A stretch of 64,000 bases of DNA from Bradyrhizobium diazoefficiens USDA 110 (GCF_000011365.1 NC_004463.1:5442001-5506000); one strand, 5' to 3'. Numbered from the stretch's first letter, positions 1 through 10,198 are shown. Notes: a model not told the origin generated them from the sequence alone. Made by a program: numbers and translations.

Positions 1-401
1 GTGTTGGACACGTTGGTCGGGATCGCCGCCGTGATCGTCTTGGAGACGCCGGGGTTGATGACCCAGAAGCCGACGGTGAGCAGCAGCTCGAACAGGAAGA
101 TGCCGCCGATGACGAGGCCGACCGGCAGGTACTCGATGAAGCCCTCGCGCAGCTCGAGGAAGTCGACGTCGAGCATCATGATCACGAACAGGAACAGCAC
201 CGCGACCGCGCCGACATAGACGACGATCAGCATCATGCCGAGGAACTCGGCGCCCATCAGCACGAACAGGCCGGAGGCGTTGACGAAGGCCAGGATCAGG
301 TACAGCACGGAGTGCACGGGATTGCGCGAGACAATCACCATCACCGCCGAGGCGACGCAGACGCCGGCGAAGAGATAGAAGAACAGCGCGGGAAGGATCA
401 T
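1..401 (-). CDS. nuoJ: NADH-quinone oxidoreductase subunit J (partial, C-terminus off the left edge)
   Basis: Membrane subunit of proton-pumping complex I. The first 133 codons are visible from ATG at 401; the frame stays open to the window edge, so the gene is cut by the window, not broken. The protein begins MILPALFFYLFAG and has several hydrophobic segments, including a glycine-rich stretch (VVYVGAVAVLFLFVIMML) matching the conserved NuoJ third helix. It is the last visible gene of the nuo operon, after nuoI. Its natural leader has been displaced by a palindromic repeat: a GGGGA lying in the repeat, about 9 nt upstream, now acts as the likely ribosome binding site. Confidence 0.93.
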   Translation of the reverse strand, partial: MILPALFFYLFAGVCVASAVMVIVSRNPVHSVLYLILAFVNASGLFVLMGAEFLGMMLIVVYVGAVAVLFLFVIMMLDVDFLELREGFIEYLPVGLVIGGIFLFELLLTVGFWVINPGVSKTITAAIPTNVSN

Positions 402-529
402 TGGACATTCCCCGTCATTCCGGGGCGCGGGCAAAGCCCGCGAACCCGGAATCTAGAGGTTGTGGCGCGAGATTCCGGGTTCGCGCTTTGCGCGCCCCGG
501 AATGACGAGGAGGTGGCGGGAAGGATCAT
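398..529 (-). other. 43-codon upstream reading frame ending on the nuoJ start
   Basis: From the duplicated ATG at 529 a frame runs through the palindrome without a stop and ends in TGA at 400-398, overlapping the nuoJ ATG as ATGA. It begins with the nuoJ residues MILPA and then reads repeat sequence, so the peptide is unlikely to have a function. It could couple translation from the old nuoI-nuoJ initiation site to the displaced nuoJ start. Whether it is translated is unknown. Confidence 0.35.
414..506. repeat. palindromic intergenic repeat element between nuoI and nuoJ
   Basis: A long imperfect palindrome. The outer arms gtcattccggggcgcg (414-429) and its exact complement (491-506) are 16 bp. 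Inner arms at 439-454 and 470-485 are also perfectly complementary (16 bp), and gcaaagc/gctttgc pair between them. The loop is about 15 nt. Dispersed repeats with this cattccgg core are familiar from Bradyrhizobium genomes (recalled, not searched). In RNA it would form a strong hairpin inside the nuo transcript. Confidence 0.75.
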
Positions 530-538
530 GCTCTCATC

Positions 539-1033
539 TCACCGGTACGGCGCATCGAGCTCGATCGCCTTCGCGATCTCGCGTTCCCAGCGGTCGCCGT
601 TGGCGAGCAGCTTGGCCTTGTCATAGAACAGTTCCTCGCGGGTCTCGGTCGCGAACTCAAAGTTCGGACCTTCGACGATGGCGTCGACCGGACAGGCCTC
701 CTGGCAGAGGCCGCAATAGATGCACTTCACCATGTCGATGTCGTAGCGCACGGTGCGGCGGGTGCCGTCGTTGCGGCGCGGACCGGCCTCGATGGTGATG
801 GCCTGGGCCGGGCACACGGCCTCGCACAGCTTGCAGGCGATGCAGCGTTCCTCGCCGTTGGGATAGCGGCGCAGCGCGTGCTCGCCGCGGAAGCGCGGCG
901 AGATCGGGCCCTTCTCGAACGGATAGTTCAGCGTCGGCTTCGGCTGGAAGAAATAACGCATGGCGAGGAAGAACGCCGAGACGAATTCCGACAGCAGAAG
1001 CGAGCGTGCAGTGGCGTTGATGTTGATACCCAT
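539..1033 (-). CDS. nuoI: NADH-quinone oxidoreductase subunit I (ferredoxin-like, two 4Fe-4S clusters)
   Basis: Complex I subunit carrying clusters N6a and N6b, on the electron path from the NADH module to NuoB and quinone. 164 residues from ATG at 1033, the usual family length. Two CxxCxxCxxxCP motifs are present, with cysteines at 64/67/70/74 and 104/107/110/114; the N-terminal 30 residues form the amphipathic membrane anchor. The frame stays open upstream, but that part overlaps nuoH on the same strand and is not family sequence, so the start at 1033, just after the nuoH stop, was chosen. Confidence 0.97.
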   Translation of the reverse strand: MGININATARSLLLSEFVSAFFLAMRYFFQPKPTLNYPFEKGPISPRFRGEHALRRYPNGEERCIACKLCEAVCPAQAITIEAGPRRNDGTRRTVRYDIDMVKCIYCGLCQEACPVDAIVEGPNFEFATETREELFYDKAKLLANGDRWEREIAKAIELDAPYR

Positions 1034-1041
1034 GACGGCCC

Positions 1042-2109
1042 TCACTTCGGCGCGATGCCGGCGAAGTGCAGCACACCGGCCACCACGATCACCATCGCCA
1101 GCGACAGCGGCAGGAACACCTTCCAGCCGAGGCGCATCAGTTGATCGTAGCGGTAGCGGGGCACGATCGCCTTCGCCATCGCGAACAGGAAGAACATGAA
1201 GAAGACTTTGAGCAAGAACCAGATGATCCCCGGCACCCAGTTGAAGGGCGGCAGGTCCACCGGCGGCAGCCAGCCTCCGAGGAACAGGATCGTCGCCATC
1301 GCGCACATCGTGACGATCGCGACGTACTCGCCGAGCATGAACAGCAAATACGGCGTCGAGCCATACTCGACCATGAAGCCGGCGACGAGCTCGGATTCGG
1401 CTTCGACGAGGTCGAACGGCGGACGGTTGGTTTCCGCCAGCGCCGAGACGTAGAACACCACGAACATCGGGAACAGCGGCCAGACGTACCAGTTCAGGAT
1501 GGTGAGCTGCGGCAGCCCGATCAGGCTGGCGAGGCCGCGGACATGCTGGGCCTCGACCACGGCCGACAGGTTCAGCGTGCCGGCGCAGAGCAGCACCGTG
1601 ATGATGACGAAGCCGATCGAGACCTCGTAGGACACCATCTGCGCGGCCGAGCGCAGCGCGGCCAGGAACGGATACTTCGAGTTCGACGACCAGCCGGCCA
1701 TGATGATGCCGTAGATCGACAGCGACGAGATCGCGAAGATGAAGAGGATGCCGACATTGATGTCGGAGATCACCCAGCCGAGATTGGTCGGGATCACCGC
1801 CCAGGCGGCAAGCGCGAGCACGCATGAGACCAAGGGAGCAAGGAGAAACACGCCCTTGTTGGCGCCGGCCGGGATGATCGGCTCCTTCAGCACGAACTTC
1901 AGAAGGTCGGCGAAGGACTGCAGCAGGCCCCAGGGGCCGACCACGTTCGGGCCGCGGCGGATCTGCACCGCCGCCCAGATCTTGCGGTCGGCGAGCAGGA
2001 TATAGGCGATCGCGACCAGCAGGACGACGAGCACCAAGACGCTCTCCGCGACCATGATGATCAGCGGCCAGAGGAAACCGGTCCAGAATGCGCTTTCGAA
2101 GAATTCCAT
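1042..2109 (-). CDS. nuoH: NADH-quinone oxidoreductase subunit H
   Basis: Membrane subunit of complex I that forms part of the quinone chamber and joins the peripheral and membrane arms. 355 residues with about eight hydrophobic segments. It contains the family signatures [12 protein letters not shown] near residue 53 and the acidic loop [20 protein letters not shown] near residue 225. Eight bases separate it from nuoI and ten from nuoG, consistent with one transcript. Confidence 0.97.
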   Translation of the reverse strand: MEFFESAFWTGFLWPLIIMVAESVLVLVVLLVAIAYILLADRKIWAAVQIRRGPNVVGPWGLLQSFADLLKFVLKEPIIPAGANKGVFLLAPLVSCVLALAAWAVIPTNLGWVISDINVGILFIFAISSLSIYGIIMAGWSSNSKYPFLAALRSAAQMVSYEVSIGFVIITVLLCAGTLNLSAVVEAQHVRGLASLIGLPQLTILNWYVWPLFPMFVVFYVSALAETNRPPFDLVEAESELVAGFMVEYGSTPYLLFMLGEYVAIVTMCAMATILFLGGWLPPVDLPPFNWVPGIIWFLLKVFFMFFLFAMAKAIVPRYRYDQLMRLGWKVFLPLSLAMVIVVAGVLHFAGIAPK

Positions 2110-2119
2110 CAGATCACGC

Positions 2120-4195
2120 TCACTCCGCTGCGGTCAGCATCTGCCCGGAGGCAAGCCGCGAGCACTCCGCCATCACGGCGGACGCACGCGCGATTGGGTT
2201 GGTCAAATAGAAGTCGTCGACCAGGGGCTTGAACGGCGCCTTCTCGGGCGAACCGCCCTTGCCCGCCAGCCTCTTGATCTGGTCGGCGCTGCCCGCCTCG
2301 ATCTGGTCGAGCCGGATCAGATGCGGCACCGCCTTGAAGATCGCCTGGCGCAGCGCGGCAAGCGAGTCGTAGCCCAGCTTCTTGCCGAGCGCTTCCGACA
2401 GCGCGCGGACGATCGCCCAGTCCTCGCGGGCTTCGCCCGGCGGGAACGCGGCACGTCCCGTCATCTGCACACGGCCCTCGGTGTTGACGTAGATCGCGGA
2501 CTTCTCGGTGTAGGCCGCGGCCGGCAGGATCACGTCGGCGCGGTGCGCGCCGCGGTCGCCATGGGTGCCGATATAGACGACGAAGGTGCCGTCCGGCGCC
2601 TTGATCTCGTCGGCGCCGAGCAGGAACAGCAGGTCGAGCGTGCCGAAGGTCGTCATCTGCGCGGCGTTCAGGCCACCGGCCGCGGCGGAGAAGCCGATGT
2701 CGAGCGCGCCGACGCGCGAGGCGGTCTCGTGCAGCACGCCGAAACCGTTCCAGCCGTCCTTGACCGCGCCGACATCCATCGCGAGCTTGGCGGCGGCGGC
2801 CAGAATGGCGACGCCGTCGTGACGCGAGGCTGCGCCCGCGCCGACCAGGATGATCGGGTTCTTGGCGTTCTTCAGCACGTCCATGAAGGAGTGCTTGCCG
2901 GCCGCGAGCTCGCCGAGCGTCTCGGTGCCTGCGCCGAGATGATCGTAGTCATAGGTCAGGTCGGCCTTGGCGCCGATCACGCCGACCTTGAAGCCGCCGG
3001 AGCGCCAGCGCTTGCGGATGCGGGCGTTGAACACGGCCGCCTCCTTGCGCGGATTGGCGCCGATGATGAGCAGCGCATCCGCCTGCTCGACACCGACAAG
3101 CGTCGGATTGAAGATGTAGGAGCCGCGACCGAGCGCCGGATCGAAGGCGTCGCCGCCATGCACCGCGAGGTTGCTTGAGCCGTATTTGGCGAGCAGGTCC
3201 TTCAGCGCGAACATCTCCTCGACGCCGGCGAGGTCGCCGGCGATCGCGCCGATGCGCTTGCCGTCGCTGCGCGCCGCTTTCGCGGCGATCGCGGCAAAGG
3301 CCTCAGTCCAGCTCGCCGCGCGCAGCTTGCCGGCCTCGCGGATGTAGGGCCGGTCGAGGCGCTGGGTGCGCAGGCCATCGACGATGTGACGGGTCTTGTC
3401 GGAGATCCACTCCTCGTTCACGGCCTCGTTGATGCGCGGCAGCACGCGCATCACCTCGCGGCCGCGGGTGTCGACGCGGATCGCCGAGCCGACGCCGTCC
3501 ATGACGTCGATCGACTGCGTCTTGCCGAGCTCCCACGGGCGGGCCGCAAAGGCATAGGGCTTCGAGGTCAGCGCGCCGACCGGGCAGATGTCGACGAGGT
3601 TACCCTGCAATTCCGACGTCAGCGCGTGCTGGAGATAGGTCGTGATCTCCATGTCCTCGCCGCGGCCGGTGGCGCCCATCTCAGGCGCGCCGGCGACTTC
3701 CGCCGAGAAGCGGACGCAGCGCGTGCACTGGATGCAGCGGTTCATCGAGGTCTTGACCAGCGCGCCGAGATATTTGTCCTCGACGGCGCGCTTGTTCTCG
3801 GCGAAGCGGCTGGTGTCGACACCATAGCCCATCGCCTGGTCCTGCAGGTCGCACTCGCCGCCCTGGTCGCAGATCGGGCAGTCCAGCGGATGGTTGATGA
3901 GAAGGAATTCCATCACGCCTTCGCGTGCCTTCTTCACCATCGGCGAACGGGTGGAGATTTCCGGCGGCTCGCCCTTGGGACCCGGACGGCAATCGCGCAC
4001 GCCCCAGGCGCAGCTCGCGACCGGCTTCGGGCCGCCCTTCACTTCGACGAGGCACATCCGGCAATTGCCGGCGATCGACAGCCGCTCGTGATAGCAGAAG
4101 CGCGGAATCTCGGCGCCAGCGGCCTCGCACGCCTGAAGCAGCGTGTACTCGGCCGGAACATCGATCTCTTTGCCGTCGATGATGAGCTTGGTCAT
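2120..4195 (-). CDS. nuoG: NADH-quinone oxidoreductase subunit G (75 kDa-type)
   Basis: Large iron-sulfur subunit of the peripheral arm of complex I, 691 residues. The N-terminal 2Fe-2S site has cysteines 34/45/48/62. The His-Cys3 4Fe-4S site (N5) is H102, C106, C109, C115. A further 4Fe-4S site (N4) uses C154, C157, C160 and C204 (CPVGAL). The remaining two thirds is the molybdopterin-oxidoreductase-like domain without cofactor function. The length matches the alphaproteobacterial/mitochondrial form, not the longer E. coli form. It starts five bases after nuoF. Confidence 0.97.
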   Translation of the reverse strand: MTKLIIDGKEIDVPAEYTLLQACEAAGAEIPRFCYHERLSIAGNCRMCLVEVKGGPKPVASCAWGVRDCRPGPKGEPPEISTRSPMVKKAREGVMEFLLINHPLDCPICDQGGECDLQDQAMGYGVDTSRFAENKRAVEDKYLGALVKTSMNRCIQCTRCVRFSAEVAGAPEMGATGRGEDMEITTYLQHALTSELQGNLVDICPVGALTSKPYAFAARPWELGKTQSIDVMDGVGSAIRVDTRGREVMRVLPRINEAVNEEWISDKTRHIVDGLRTQRLDRPYIREAGKLRAASWTEAFAAIAAKAARSDGKRIGAIAGDLAGVEEMFALKDLLAKYGSSNLAVHGGDAFDPALGRGSYIFNPTLVGVEQADALLIIGANPRKEAAVFNARIRKRWRSGGFKVGVIGAKADLTYDYDHLGAGTETLGELAAGKHSFMDVLKNAKNPIILVGAGAASRHDGVAILAAAAKLAMDVGAVKDGWNGFGVLHETASRVGALDIGFSAAAGGLNAAQMTTFGTLDLLFLLGADEIKAPDGTFVVYIGTHGDRGAHRADVILPAAAYTEKSAIYVNTEGRVQMTGRAAFPPGEAREDWAIVRALSEALGKKLGYDSLAALRQAIFKAVPHLIRLDQIEAGSADQIKRLAGKGGSPEKAPFKPLVDDFYLTNPIARASAVMAECSRLASGQMLTAAE

Positions 4196-4200
4196 GTCTC

Positions 4201-5526
4201 TTACTCCGCCGCGACCATGTTCACGGGATCGCGGACGCCGATATCGTCGATGTCGGACTTATGCGAATACTGGTCGATGCGCGCTTCGATCTCATGACGG
4301 AAATGCGCGATCAGGCCCTGGATCGGCCAGGCGGCTGCGTCGCCGAGCGCGCAGATGGTGTGGCCTTCGACCTGCTTGGTGACCTCCAGCAGCATGTCGA
4401 TCTCGCGCTTGTGGGCGCGGCCTTCGGCCATGCGGGTCAGGACGCGCCACATCCACCCCGTGCCCTCGCGGCACGGCGTGCACTGGCCACAGCTCTCATG
4501 CTTGTAGAAGTACGAGATGCGGGCGATGGCGCGGATCAAATCGGTGGACTTGTCCATCACGATCACGGCCGCGGTGCCGAGACCCGAGCGCAGCTTGCTC
4601 AGGCTGTCGAAATCCATCGGCGTATCGATGATCTGCTCGGCCGGCACCATGCGCACCGACGAGCCGCCGGGGATCACGGCCTTGAGGTTGTCCCAGCCGC
4701 CGCGGATGCCGCCGCAATGCTTCTCGATCAGCTCGCGGAACGGAATGCCCATGGCTTCTTCGACGTTGCAGGGCCGCTCGACATGGCCGGAGATGCAGAA
4801 CAGCTTGGTGCCGACATTGTTCGGACGGCCGATGCCGGCGAACCACGCCGCGCCACGGCGCAGGATATCCGGCGCCACCGCGATCGACTCGACGTTGTTG
4901 ACGGTGGTCGGGCAGCCGAACAGGCCGACATTCGCCGGGAACGGCGGCTTCAGGCGCGGCTGGCCCTTCTTGCCCTCGAGGCTTTCGAGCAGCGCGGTCT
5001 CCTCACCGCAGATATAGGCGCCGGCGCCGTGCGCGACGTAGATGTCGAACGGCCATCCGTTGACATTGTCCTTGCCGACCAGCTTGGCCTCGTAGGCCTG
5101 GTCGATCGCGGCCTGGAGATGCTCGCGCTCGCGGATGAACTCGCCGCGGACATAGATGTAGCAGGCATGCGCGTTCATCGCGCAGCTGGCGATCAGGCAG
5201 CCCTCGATCAGGAGATGCGGGTCGTGCCGCATGATCTCGCGATCCTTGCAGGTGCCGGGCTCGGATTCGTCGGCGTTGACGACGAGATAGCTCGGCCGGC
5301 CGTCGGTCGATTCCTTCGGCATGAAGGACCATTTCAGGCCGGTCGGGAAGCCGGCGCCGCCGCGGCCGCGCAGGCCCGAGGCCTTCATCTCGTTGATGAT
5401 CCAGTCGCGGCCCTTGTCGATGATGTTCTTCGTACCATCCCAGGCGCCGCGGCGCCGCGCACCCTCGAGCCCCCAGTCATGGAGGCCGTAGAGGTTCTTG
5501 AAGATGCGGTCCTTGTCCTCGAGCAT
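4201..5526 (-). CDS. nuoF: NADH-quinone oxidoreductase subunit F (NADH- and FMN-binding)
   Basis: 51 kDa-type subunit that oxidises NADH, binds FMN and carries cluster N3. 441 residues. The glycine-rich FMN/NADH motif [13 protein letters not shown] lies at about residues 54-66, and the C-terminal 4Fe-4S motif [12 protein letters not shown] is present at about residue 350. It is tightly spaced to nuoG and is preceded by a short membrane-protein gene absent from the classical nuo order. Confidence 0.97.
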   Translation of the reverse strand: MLEDKDRIFKNLYGLHDWGLEGARRRGAWDGTKNIIDKGRDWIINEMKASGLRGRGGAGFPTGLKWSFMPKESTDGRPSYLVVNADESEPGTCKDREIMRHDPHLLIEGCLIASCAMNAHACYIYVRGEFIREREHLQAAIDQAYEAKLVGKDNVNGWPFDIYVAHGAGAYICGEETALLESLEGKKGQPRLKPPFPANVGLFGCPTTVNNVESIAVAPDILRRGAAWFAGIGRPNNVGTKLFCISGHVERPCNVEEAMGIPFRELIEKHCGGIRGGWDNLKAVIPGGSSVRMVPAEQIIDTPMDFDSLSKLRSGLGTAAVIVMDKSTDLIRAIARISYFYKHESCGQCTPCREGTGWMWRVLTRMAEGRAHKREIDMLLEVTKQVEGHTICALGDAAAWPIQGLIAHFRHEIEARIDQYSHKSDIDDIGVRDPVNMVAAE

Positions 5527-5541
5527 ATCAGTGCTTTCCGA

Positions 5542-5706
5542 TCAACGATTGGACTGCTTGTAGGCAAGTCCGGCGGCGCAGACGGCGAAGGTCAGCGCCC
5601 AGAGCAGGCTGGATTCCAGCGACGCGTTCAGGCTGAAACGCTGCAGCAGGAAGATGAAAATGGCCGCGACGGCGGCATGCATCGCGATGAAGCCCCACTT
5701 CTTCAT
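5542..5706 (-). CDS. small two-helix membrane protein between nuoE and nuoF
   Basis: 54 residues from ATG at 5706, beginning MKKWGFIAMHAAVAAIFIF, with two hydrophobic segments (about 6-21 and 32-46) and a basic C-terminus (KQSNR). GGAGGGGAG stands about seven bases before this ATG, which decided the start. An alternative ATG at 5748 overlaps the nuoE stop as TGATG and would add 14 residues. I do not recognise a family. Its place inside the operon suggests a membrane-associated accessory or lineage-specific subunit of complex I, which is inference only. Confidence 0.7.
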   Translation of the reverse strand: MKKWGFIAMHAAVAAIFIFLLQRFSLNASLESSLLWALTFAVCAAGLAYKQSNR

Positions 5707-5747
5707 GGCACCGCTCCCCTCCACTGCCGGCGACGAGAGATCACGCA

Positions 5748-6359
5748 TCAGGTGATCTCCTTCAGCGTGGTCGGCCCGGTGATCGGCGCCGAGAACTGGC
5801 GGCCGTTCTGCGGACCGGGCTTTGGCGGATTGCCGGAGGCAAAGCCGTCGAGCACCTTGCCAAAGCTCTCCTTGGTCAGGTCCTCATAGGTGTCCTTGCC
5901 GATCAGCACCATCGGTGCATTCACGCAGGCGCCGAGACACTCGACCTCTTCCCAGCTGAAATTGCCGTCCTTGGAGAGATGGAAGGGCTCGTGATGGATG
6001 CGGTGCTCACAGACGTGGATCAGGTCCTCGGCGCCGCGCAGGCGGCATGGCGTGGTGCCGCAGACCTGGACGTGGGCCTTCTTGCCGACGGGGGCGAGCT
6101 GGAACATCGTGTAGAAGGTCGCGACCTCGAGCACGCGAATATAGGGCATGTCGAGCATGTCGGCGATGACGCGGATGGCGGCTTCCGACACCCAGCCGTC
6201 GTGCTGCTCCTGCGCGCGCCAGAGGATCGCGATGACCGCGGAGGCCTGGCGCCCGGCCGGATATTTCGCGATCTGCTGCTTGGCGAACGCAAGGTTCTCC
6301 TCCGTGAACGCAAAGCTCGCGGGCTGGACTTCCTTCGGTGCTAATCGGCGGACGGACAT
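5748..6359 (-). CDS. nuoE: NADH-quinone oxidoreductase subunit E (24 kDa-type)
   Basis: Thioredoxin-fold 2Fe-2S subunit (cluster N1a) that partners NuoF. 203 residues. The cluster ligands are visible as C100 and C105 (VCGTTPC) and C141 and C145 (CLGAC). The C-terminal 40 residues are a Pro/Gly-rich tail. It is preceded ten bases upstream by the FkbM methyltransferase gene and followed by the small membrane protein gene with an overlapping stop/start. Confidence 0.97.
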   Translation of the reverse strand: MSVRRLAPKEVQPASFAFTEENLAFAKQQIAKYPAGRQASAVIAILWRAQEQHDGWVSEAAIRVIADMLDMPYIRVLEVATFYTMFQLAPVGKKAHVQVCGTTPCRLRGAEDLIHVCEHRIHHEPFHLSKDGNFSWEEVECLGACVNAPMVLIGKDTYEDLTKESFGKVLDGFASGNPPKPGPQNGRQFSAPITGPTTLKEIT

Positions 6360-6369
6360 CTCTTATCTC

Positions 6370-7347
6370 TCACTGCATGCGGCGCGCGGTGTTGGCACTC
6401 AGGGTCTTGGCATTCAGGGCATCGATCCTGTCCTGCCAGAATGCGCTTGCGGTGCCGAAAACGTTGTAGCCGACGTGGGTCGAGACCTTGATGCGGTCGA
6501 GGATCGACAGCTCCTTCACGGTCTCCATCCGGTTGCTGCGCGGATCGAACACGATCAGCGTCAGCGGGGTCTGTTCGAGGATAAAGCGCGACACCGCGTG
6601 GCTGCGGTCGCTGCCGTGCTCCTCGCACATGATGACGCTGTCGGTCTCAAGCAGCCGGGCGCCGCCCTTGATCGCCTCGATCTCGACACCCTCGACGTCG
6701 AGCTTGATCAGGTACTTGCCGCTGGCCTCGACCTTGCCGTCGTCGATCAGATTGTCGAGCGCGATCACGGGCACGTCCTCGCCACCCGCCGACGGATCGC
6801 CGGCGATGCTGAAGGCTTCGTGCTTCGTGCCGGACAGCCGCGCAGTACCGCGGGCAGAGCCGATCGCGCATTTCATGGTTTCGAAGCGGCCACCGTTGAT
6901 GCGGGCGTTGTTGGCAAGCTTCGGATAGTTCTGGCCCGACGGCTCGATCGCGATCGCCTTGTGCGAGCCGAACGGCCTGCTCGACACCAGCACCGACCAG
7001 TAGCCGTAGTTGGCGCCGCAATCGAGCAGCGTGTAGTCGACGTCGATGGAGTCGGCGAACAGGAGCTCCAGCTCGTCCTCATAGATATAGGAACGGTTGA
7101 GCAGCTTGCTCCAATAGCCGTCGCCATACGGGAATTCGAACACGGCGTCGGGATTGAGCTTGATCGCGATATTGCGCTCGGGCAGCGTTTTCCGCAGCAG
7201 GTTCGCGCAGGCGATATAGCCCATATGCGAGAAGTGCGACGAGATCTTCGATCCCGTCACCAGCGCCAAGGCAGCCGTCCGCTCCCACAGGTTGGCCCCT
7301 TCAAGGGCCCCCGAGGCGCGGTCAAACTGGATTGGCGCCTGCGCCAT
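6370..7347 (-). CDS. FkbM-family SAM-dependent methyltransferase inside the nuo operon
   Basis: 325 residues from ATG at 7347 (a GTG one codon earlier, at 7350, is also possible). Class I methyltransferase fold: motif I LLDCGANYGYW near residue 107, the acidic end of strand 2 (AIEPSG), and the FkbM signature IKLDVEGVEIEAIKG near residue 215. FkbM proteins methylate hydroxyl groups on polyketides, sugars and lipids; the substrate here is unknown. The start overlaps the nuoD stop (TGATG) and nuoE follows after ten bases, so it is translated as part of the complex I operon. No complex I role is established for this family. Confidence 0.85.
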   Translation of the reverse strand: MAQAPIQFDRASGALEGANLWERTAALALVTGSKISSHFSHMGYIACANLLRKTLPERNIAIKLNPDAVFEFPYGDGYWSKLLNRSYIYEDELELLFADSIDVDYTLLDCGANYGYWSVLVSSRPFGSHKAIAIEPSGQNYPKLANNARINGGRFETMKCAIGSARGTARLSGTKHEAFSIAGDPSAGGEDVPVIALDNLIDDGKVEASGKYLIKLDVEGVEIEAIKGGARLLETDSVIMCEEHGSDRSHAVSRFILEQTPLTLIVFDPRSNRMETVKELSILDRIKVSTHVGYNVFGTASAFWQDRIDALNAKTLSANTARRMQ

Positions 7348-8543
7348 CACCGATCGACCTCACCGAACACGATGTCGAGCGAACCCAGGATCGCCGAGAC
7401 GTCGGCGAGCAGATGGCCGCGGCAGATGTGGTCCATGGCCTGCAGATGGGCGAAGCCCGGCGCGCGGATCTTGCACTTGTAGGGCTTGTTGGTGCCGTCG
7501 GCGACGAGATAGACGCCGAACTCGCCCTTGGGCGCCTCGACCGCGGCATAGACCTCGCCGGCCGGCACGTGAACGCCTTCGGTGTAGAGCTTGAAGTGGT
7601 GGATCAGCGCTTCCATCGAGCGCTTCATCTCGCCACGGCGCGGCGGCGCAACCTTGTTGTCCTCGACGACGACGGGACCCTTGCCCTCGGGCGCGTTCAG
7701 CTTCTGGATGCACTGCCTCATGATGCGTACCGACTGGCGCATCTCTTCCATGCGGATCAGGTAGCGGTCGTAGCAGTCGCCGTTCTTGCCGATCGGAATG
7801 TCGAAATCCATCTCGGCGTAGCACTCATAGGGCTGCGACTTGCGCAGGTCCCAGGCCGCGCCGGAGCCGCGCACCATCACGCCCGAGAAACCCCACTCCC
7901 AGGCTTCCTTCAGCGGCACCACGCCGATATCGACATTGCGCTGCTTGAAGATGCGGTTGGCGGTGAGCAGGCGGTCGAGGTCGTCCACCACCTTCAGGAA
8001 CGGATCGCACCAGGCCTCGATGTCGTCGACCAGCTTCTGCGGCAGGTCCTGATGCACGCCGCCGACGCGGAAGAAGGCCGCATGCATGCGGCTGCCCGAG
8101 GCGCGCTCGTAGAACACCATCAGCTTCTCGCGCTCTTCGAAACCCCACAGCGGCGGGGTCAGCGCGCCGACGTCCATCGCCTGCGTGGTGACGTTGAGCA
8201 GATGCGACAGGATGCGGCCGATCTCGCAATAGAGCACGCGGATCAGCTGGCCGCGGCGCGGCACCTCGATGCCGAGCAGCTTTTCCGCGGCGAGGCAGAA
8301 GGCGTGCTCCTGGTTCATCGGCGCGACGTAATCGAGGCGATCGAAATAAGGGATCGCCTGGAGATAGGTCTTCTGCTCGATCAGCTTCTCGGTGCCGCGG
8401 TGAAGCAGGCCGATATGCGGGTCGACGCGCGCGACGATTTCGCCGTCCAATTCGAGCACAAGACGCAACACACCATGGGCCGCCGGATGCTGCGGCCCAA
8501 AGTTGATGGTGAAGTTGCGGAGATTTTCAGGTTGCTCGTTCAT
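7347..8543 (-). CDS. nuoD: NADH-quinone oxidoreductase subunit D (49 kDa-type)
   Basis: Peripheral-arm subunit related to hydrogenase large subunits; with NuoB and NuoH it forms the quinone site. 398 residues. Family motifs visible include [22 protein letters not shown] at the N-terminus (quinone-site His), [13 protein letters not shown] near residue 62 and, near the C-terminus, the DIVFGEVDR ending. Separate from nuoC, not fused as in E. coli. Two bases separate it from nuoC. Confidence 0.97.
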   Translation of the reverse strand: MNEQPENLRNFTINFGPQHPAAHGVLRLVLELDGEIVARVDPHIGLLHRGTEKLIEQKTYLQAIPYFDRLDYVAPMNQEHAFCLAAEKLLGIEVPRRGQLIRVLYCEIGRILSHLLNVTTQAMDVGALTPPLWGFEEREKLMVFYERASGSRMHAAFFRVGGVHQDLPQKLVDDIEAWCDPFLKVVDDLDRLLTANRIFKQRNVDIGVVPLKEAWEWGFSGVMVRGSGAAWDLRKSQPYECYAEMDFDIPIGKNGDCYDRYLIRMEEMRQSVRIMRQCIQKLNAPEGKGPVVVEDNKVAPPRRGEMKRSMEALIHHFKLYTEGVHVPAGEVYAAVEAPKGEFGVYLVADGTNKPYKCKIRAPGFAHLQAMDHICRGHLLADVSAILGSLDIVFGEVDR

Positions 8544-8545
8544 GA

Positions 8546-9157
8546 TCAGGCCTTCGGTCCCGCCTTCTCGTCACCGGGAAGCGGATAGTCCGCCCCTTCC
8601 CACGGCGAGAGGAAATCGAACTTGCGGAATTCCTGGTTGAGCCTGACAGGCTCGTACACCACCCGCTTCTCCTGGTCGTCGTAGCGGACCTCAACGAAGC
8701 CGGTGGTCGGAAAGTCCTTGCGCAGCGGATGGCCCTCGAAACCGTAATCGGTGAGGATGCGGCGCATGTCGGGATGGCCGACGAAGAACACGCCATAGAG
8801 GTCGTAGGCCTCGCGCTCGAACCAGTCGGCGCCGGGGAACACGTCGATCAGCGACGGCACCTGCGTGGTCTCGTCGGCCTGGGCCTTGAGCCGGATCCGT
8901 GTGTTCAGGGTCGGCGACATCAGATGGTAGACGACGTCGAAGCGCTTCTCGCGCGACGGGTAGTCCACCGCCGTGATGTCGGTGAAGTTGACGAAGCGGC
9001 AGTTCGGATCGTCACGGAGGTACTTGACCACCTCGACGATCCTGGCGGCCTCGACATCCACCGTGAGCTGGTTGAAGGCCACCGAATGACCGGTGGCCGC
9101 GCCCGGAAGCGCGCTAACGATCGTTTGCCCAAGGGCGTCGAGCTTGCCATCGTCCAT
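8546..9157 (-). CDS. nuoC: NADH-quinone oxidoreductase subunit C (30 kDa-type)
   Basis: Peripheral-arm subunit without cofactors, 203 residues. It contains the family block [12 protein letters not shown] near residue 72 and the signature [24 protein letters not shown] near residue 115, followed by GHPLRKDFP. Start at ATG 9157; it follows nuoB by eleven bases. Confidence 0.97.
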   Translation of the reverse strand: MDDGKLDALGQTIVSALPGAATGHSVAFNQLTVDVEAARIVEVVKYLRDDPNCRFVNFTDITAVDYPSREKRFDVVYHLMSPTLNTRIRLKAQADETTQVPSLIDVFPGADWFEREAYDLYGVFFVGHPDMRRILTDYGFEGHPLRKDFPTTGFVEVRYDDQEKRVVYEPVRLNQEFRKFDFLSPWEGADYPLPGDEKAGPKA

Positions 9158-9168
9158 GACGTAAAACC

Positions 9169-9756
9169 TTAGCGTTCGATGGTGCCGGTGCGCCGGATCT
9201 TCTTCTGAAGCAGCAGCACGCCGTAGAGCAGCGCTTCCGCCGTGGGCGGGCAGCCCGGCACGTAGATGTCGATCGGCACGATGCGGTCACAGCCGCGCAC
9301 GACCGAGTAGGAATAGTGATAGTAGCCGCCGCCATTGGCGCACGACCCCATCGAGATGACGTAGCGCGGCTCGGGCATCTGGTCGTAGACCTTGCGCAGC
9401 GCCGGCGCCATCTTGTTGGTGAGCGTGCCCGCGACGATCATCACGTCGGACTGCCGCGGCGAGGCACGCGGCGCGAAGCCGAAACGCTCGACGTCGTAGC
9501 GCGGCATCGACACCTGCATCATCTCGACCGCGCAGCAGGCGAGACCGAAGGTCATCCACATCAGCGAGCCGGTGCGCGCCCAGGTGATGAGGTCGTCGGT
9601 CGCGGCGACGAAGAAACCCTTGTCGGACAGCTCCGAATTGACCTCAAGGAAGAACGGATCGTTGGCCCCGACCGGCTTGCCGGTCGACGGATCCAGAATG
9701 CCCTTGGGGGCCGGCGCGAGAACCGGACCTGTGGACGGTGCTGGGTTCAATCCCAT
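9169..9756 (-). CDS. nuoB: NADH-quinone oxidoreductase subunit B (cluster N2)
   Basis: PSST-type subunit that carries the terminal 4Fe-4S cluster N2 donating electrons to quinone. 195 residues from ATG at 9756 ([10 protein letters not shown]), chosen because GAAAGGGG precedes it and because the protein then matches related sequences; an ATG seven codons upstream is less likely. N2 ligands: the adjacent pair C74-C75 ([10 protein letters not shown]), a Cys in MGSCANGGG and the Cys in [12 protein letters not shown]. The start lies inside the nuoA 3' end. Confidence 0.96.
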   Translation of the reverse strand: MGLNPAPSTGPVLAPAPKGILDPSTGKPVGANDPFFLEVNSELSDKGFFVAATDDLITWARTGSLMWMTFGLACCAVEMMQVSMPRYDVERFGFAPRASPRQSDVMIVAGTLTNKMAPALRKVYDQMPEPRYVISMGSCANGGGYYHYSYSVVRGCDRIVPIDIYVPGCPPTAEALLYGVLLLQKKIRRTGTIER

Positions 9757-10112
9757 TCCAGTGCCCCTTTCTTCCATTCATAGGCGAACCCGACCGTCAG
9801 CACGGCGAGGAACACCACCATGGACCAGAAGCCGGTCGCGCCAAGCTTGCCGAACGCCACCGCCCAAGGAAACAGGAACGCCACCTCGAGATCGAAGATG
9901 ATGAAGAGGATGGCGACCAGGTAGAAGCGGACGTCGAATTTCATGCGGGCGTCGTCGAAGGCGTTGAAACCGCACTCATACGCCGACAGCTTTTCGGGGT
10001 CCGGCTGCTGGAACGCCACGATGAAAGGCGCGATCAGCAGCACGAGGCCGATGAGGCCCGCTACCCCTATGAAGACGACGAGTGGAAGATAGTTCTGTAG
10101 AATGCCGCTCAT
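9747..10112 (-). CDS. nuoA: NADH-quinone oxidoreductase subunit A
   Basis: Small membrane subunit of complex I, 121 residues with three hydrophobic helices. It shows the conserved loop [34 protein letters not shown] with the quinone-channel-adjacent Cys. First gene of the operon; its 3' end overlaps nuoB by ten bases. Confidence 0.96.
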   Translation of the reverse strand: MSGILQNYLPLVVFIGVAGLIGLVLLIAPFIVAFQQPDPEKLSAYECGFNAFDDARMKFDVRFYLVAILFIIFDLEVAFLFPWAVAFGKLGATGFWSMVVFLAVLTVGFAYEWKKGALEWD

Positions 10113-10168
10113 TGGCGAGCCCTTTTTCCCGCGACGTCGGGGGAGCCGCGGATTCGTCCCGATTTGGA

Positions 10169-10198
10169 ATTATTCTGAGCCTTAGCGCAGTGCACCAA
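10169..10198 (-). promoter_or_regulatory. nuoA: weak candidate promoter upstream of nuoA
   Basis: On the minus strand TTGGTG (10198-10193) and AATAAT (10174-10169) are separated by 18 bp and lie 57-86 bp before the nuoA start. The match to the housekeeping consensus is partial; it is the best pair I see in this leader. Confidence 0.25.

Larger units (their letters stand above)
388..529. repeat. 14-bp direct repeat flanking an intergenic palindrome
   Basis: The sequence gcgggaaggatcat occurs at 388-401 and again at 516-529, with 114 bp between. On the minus strand each copy reads ATGATCCTTCCCGC, the first codons of nuoJ. The outer copy (529) lies just downstream of nuoI with a purine-rich GATGAGAG before it, so it is probably the original nuoJ start. 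The inner copy is the present one. This looks like a target-site or local duplication made when the palindrome was inserted. Confidence 0.8.
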
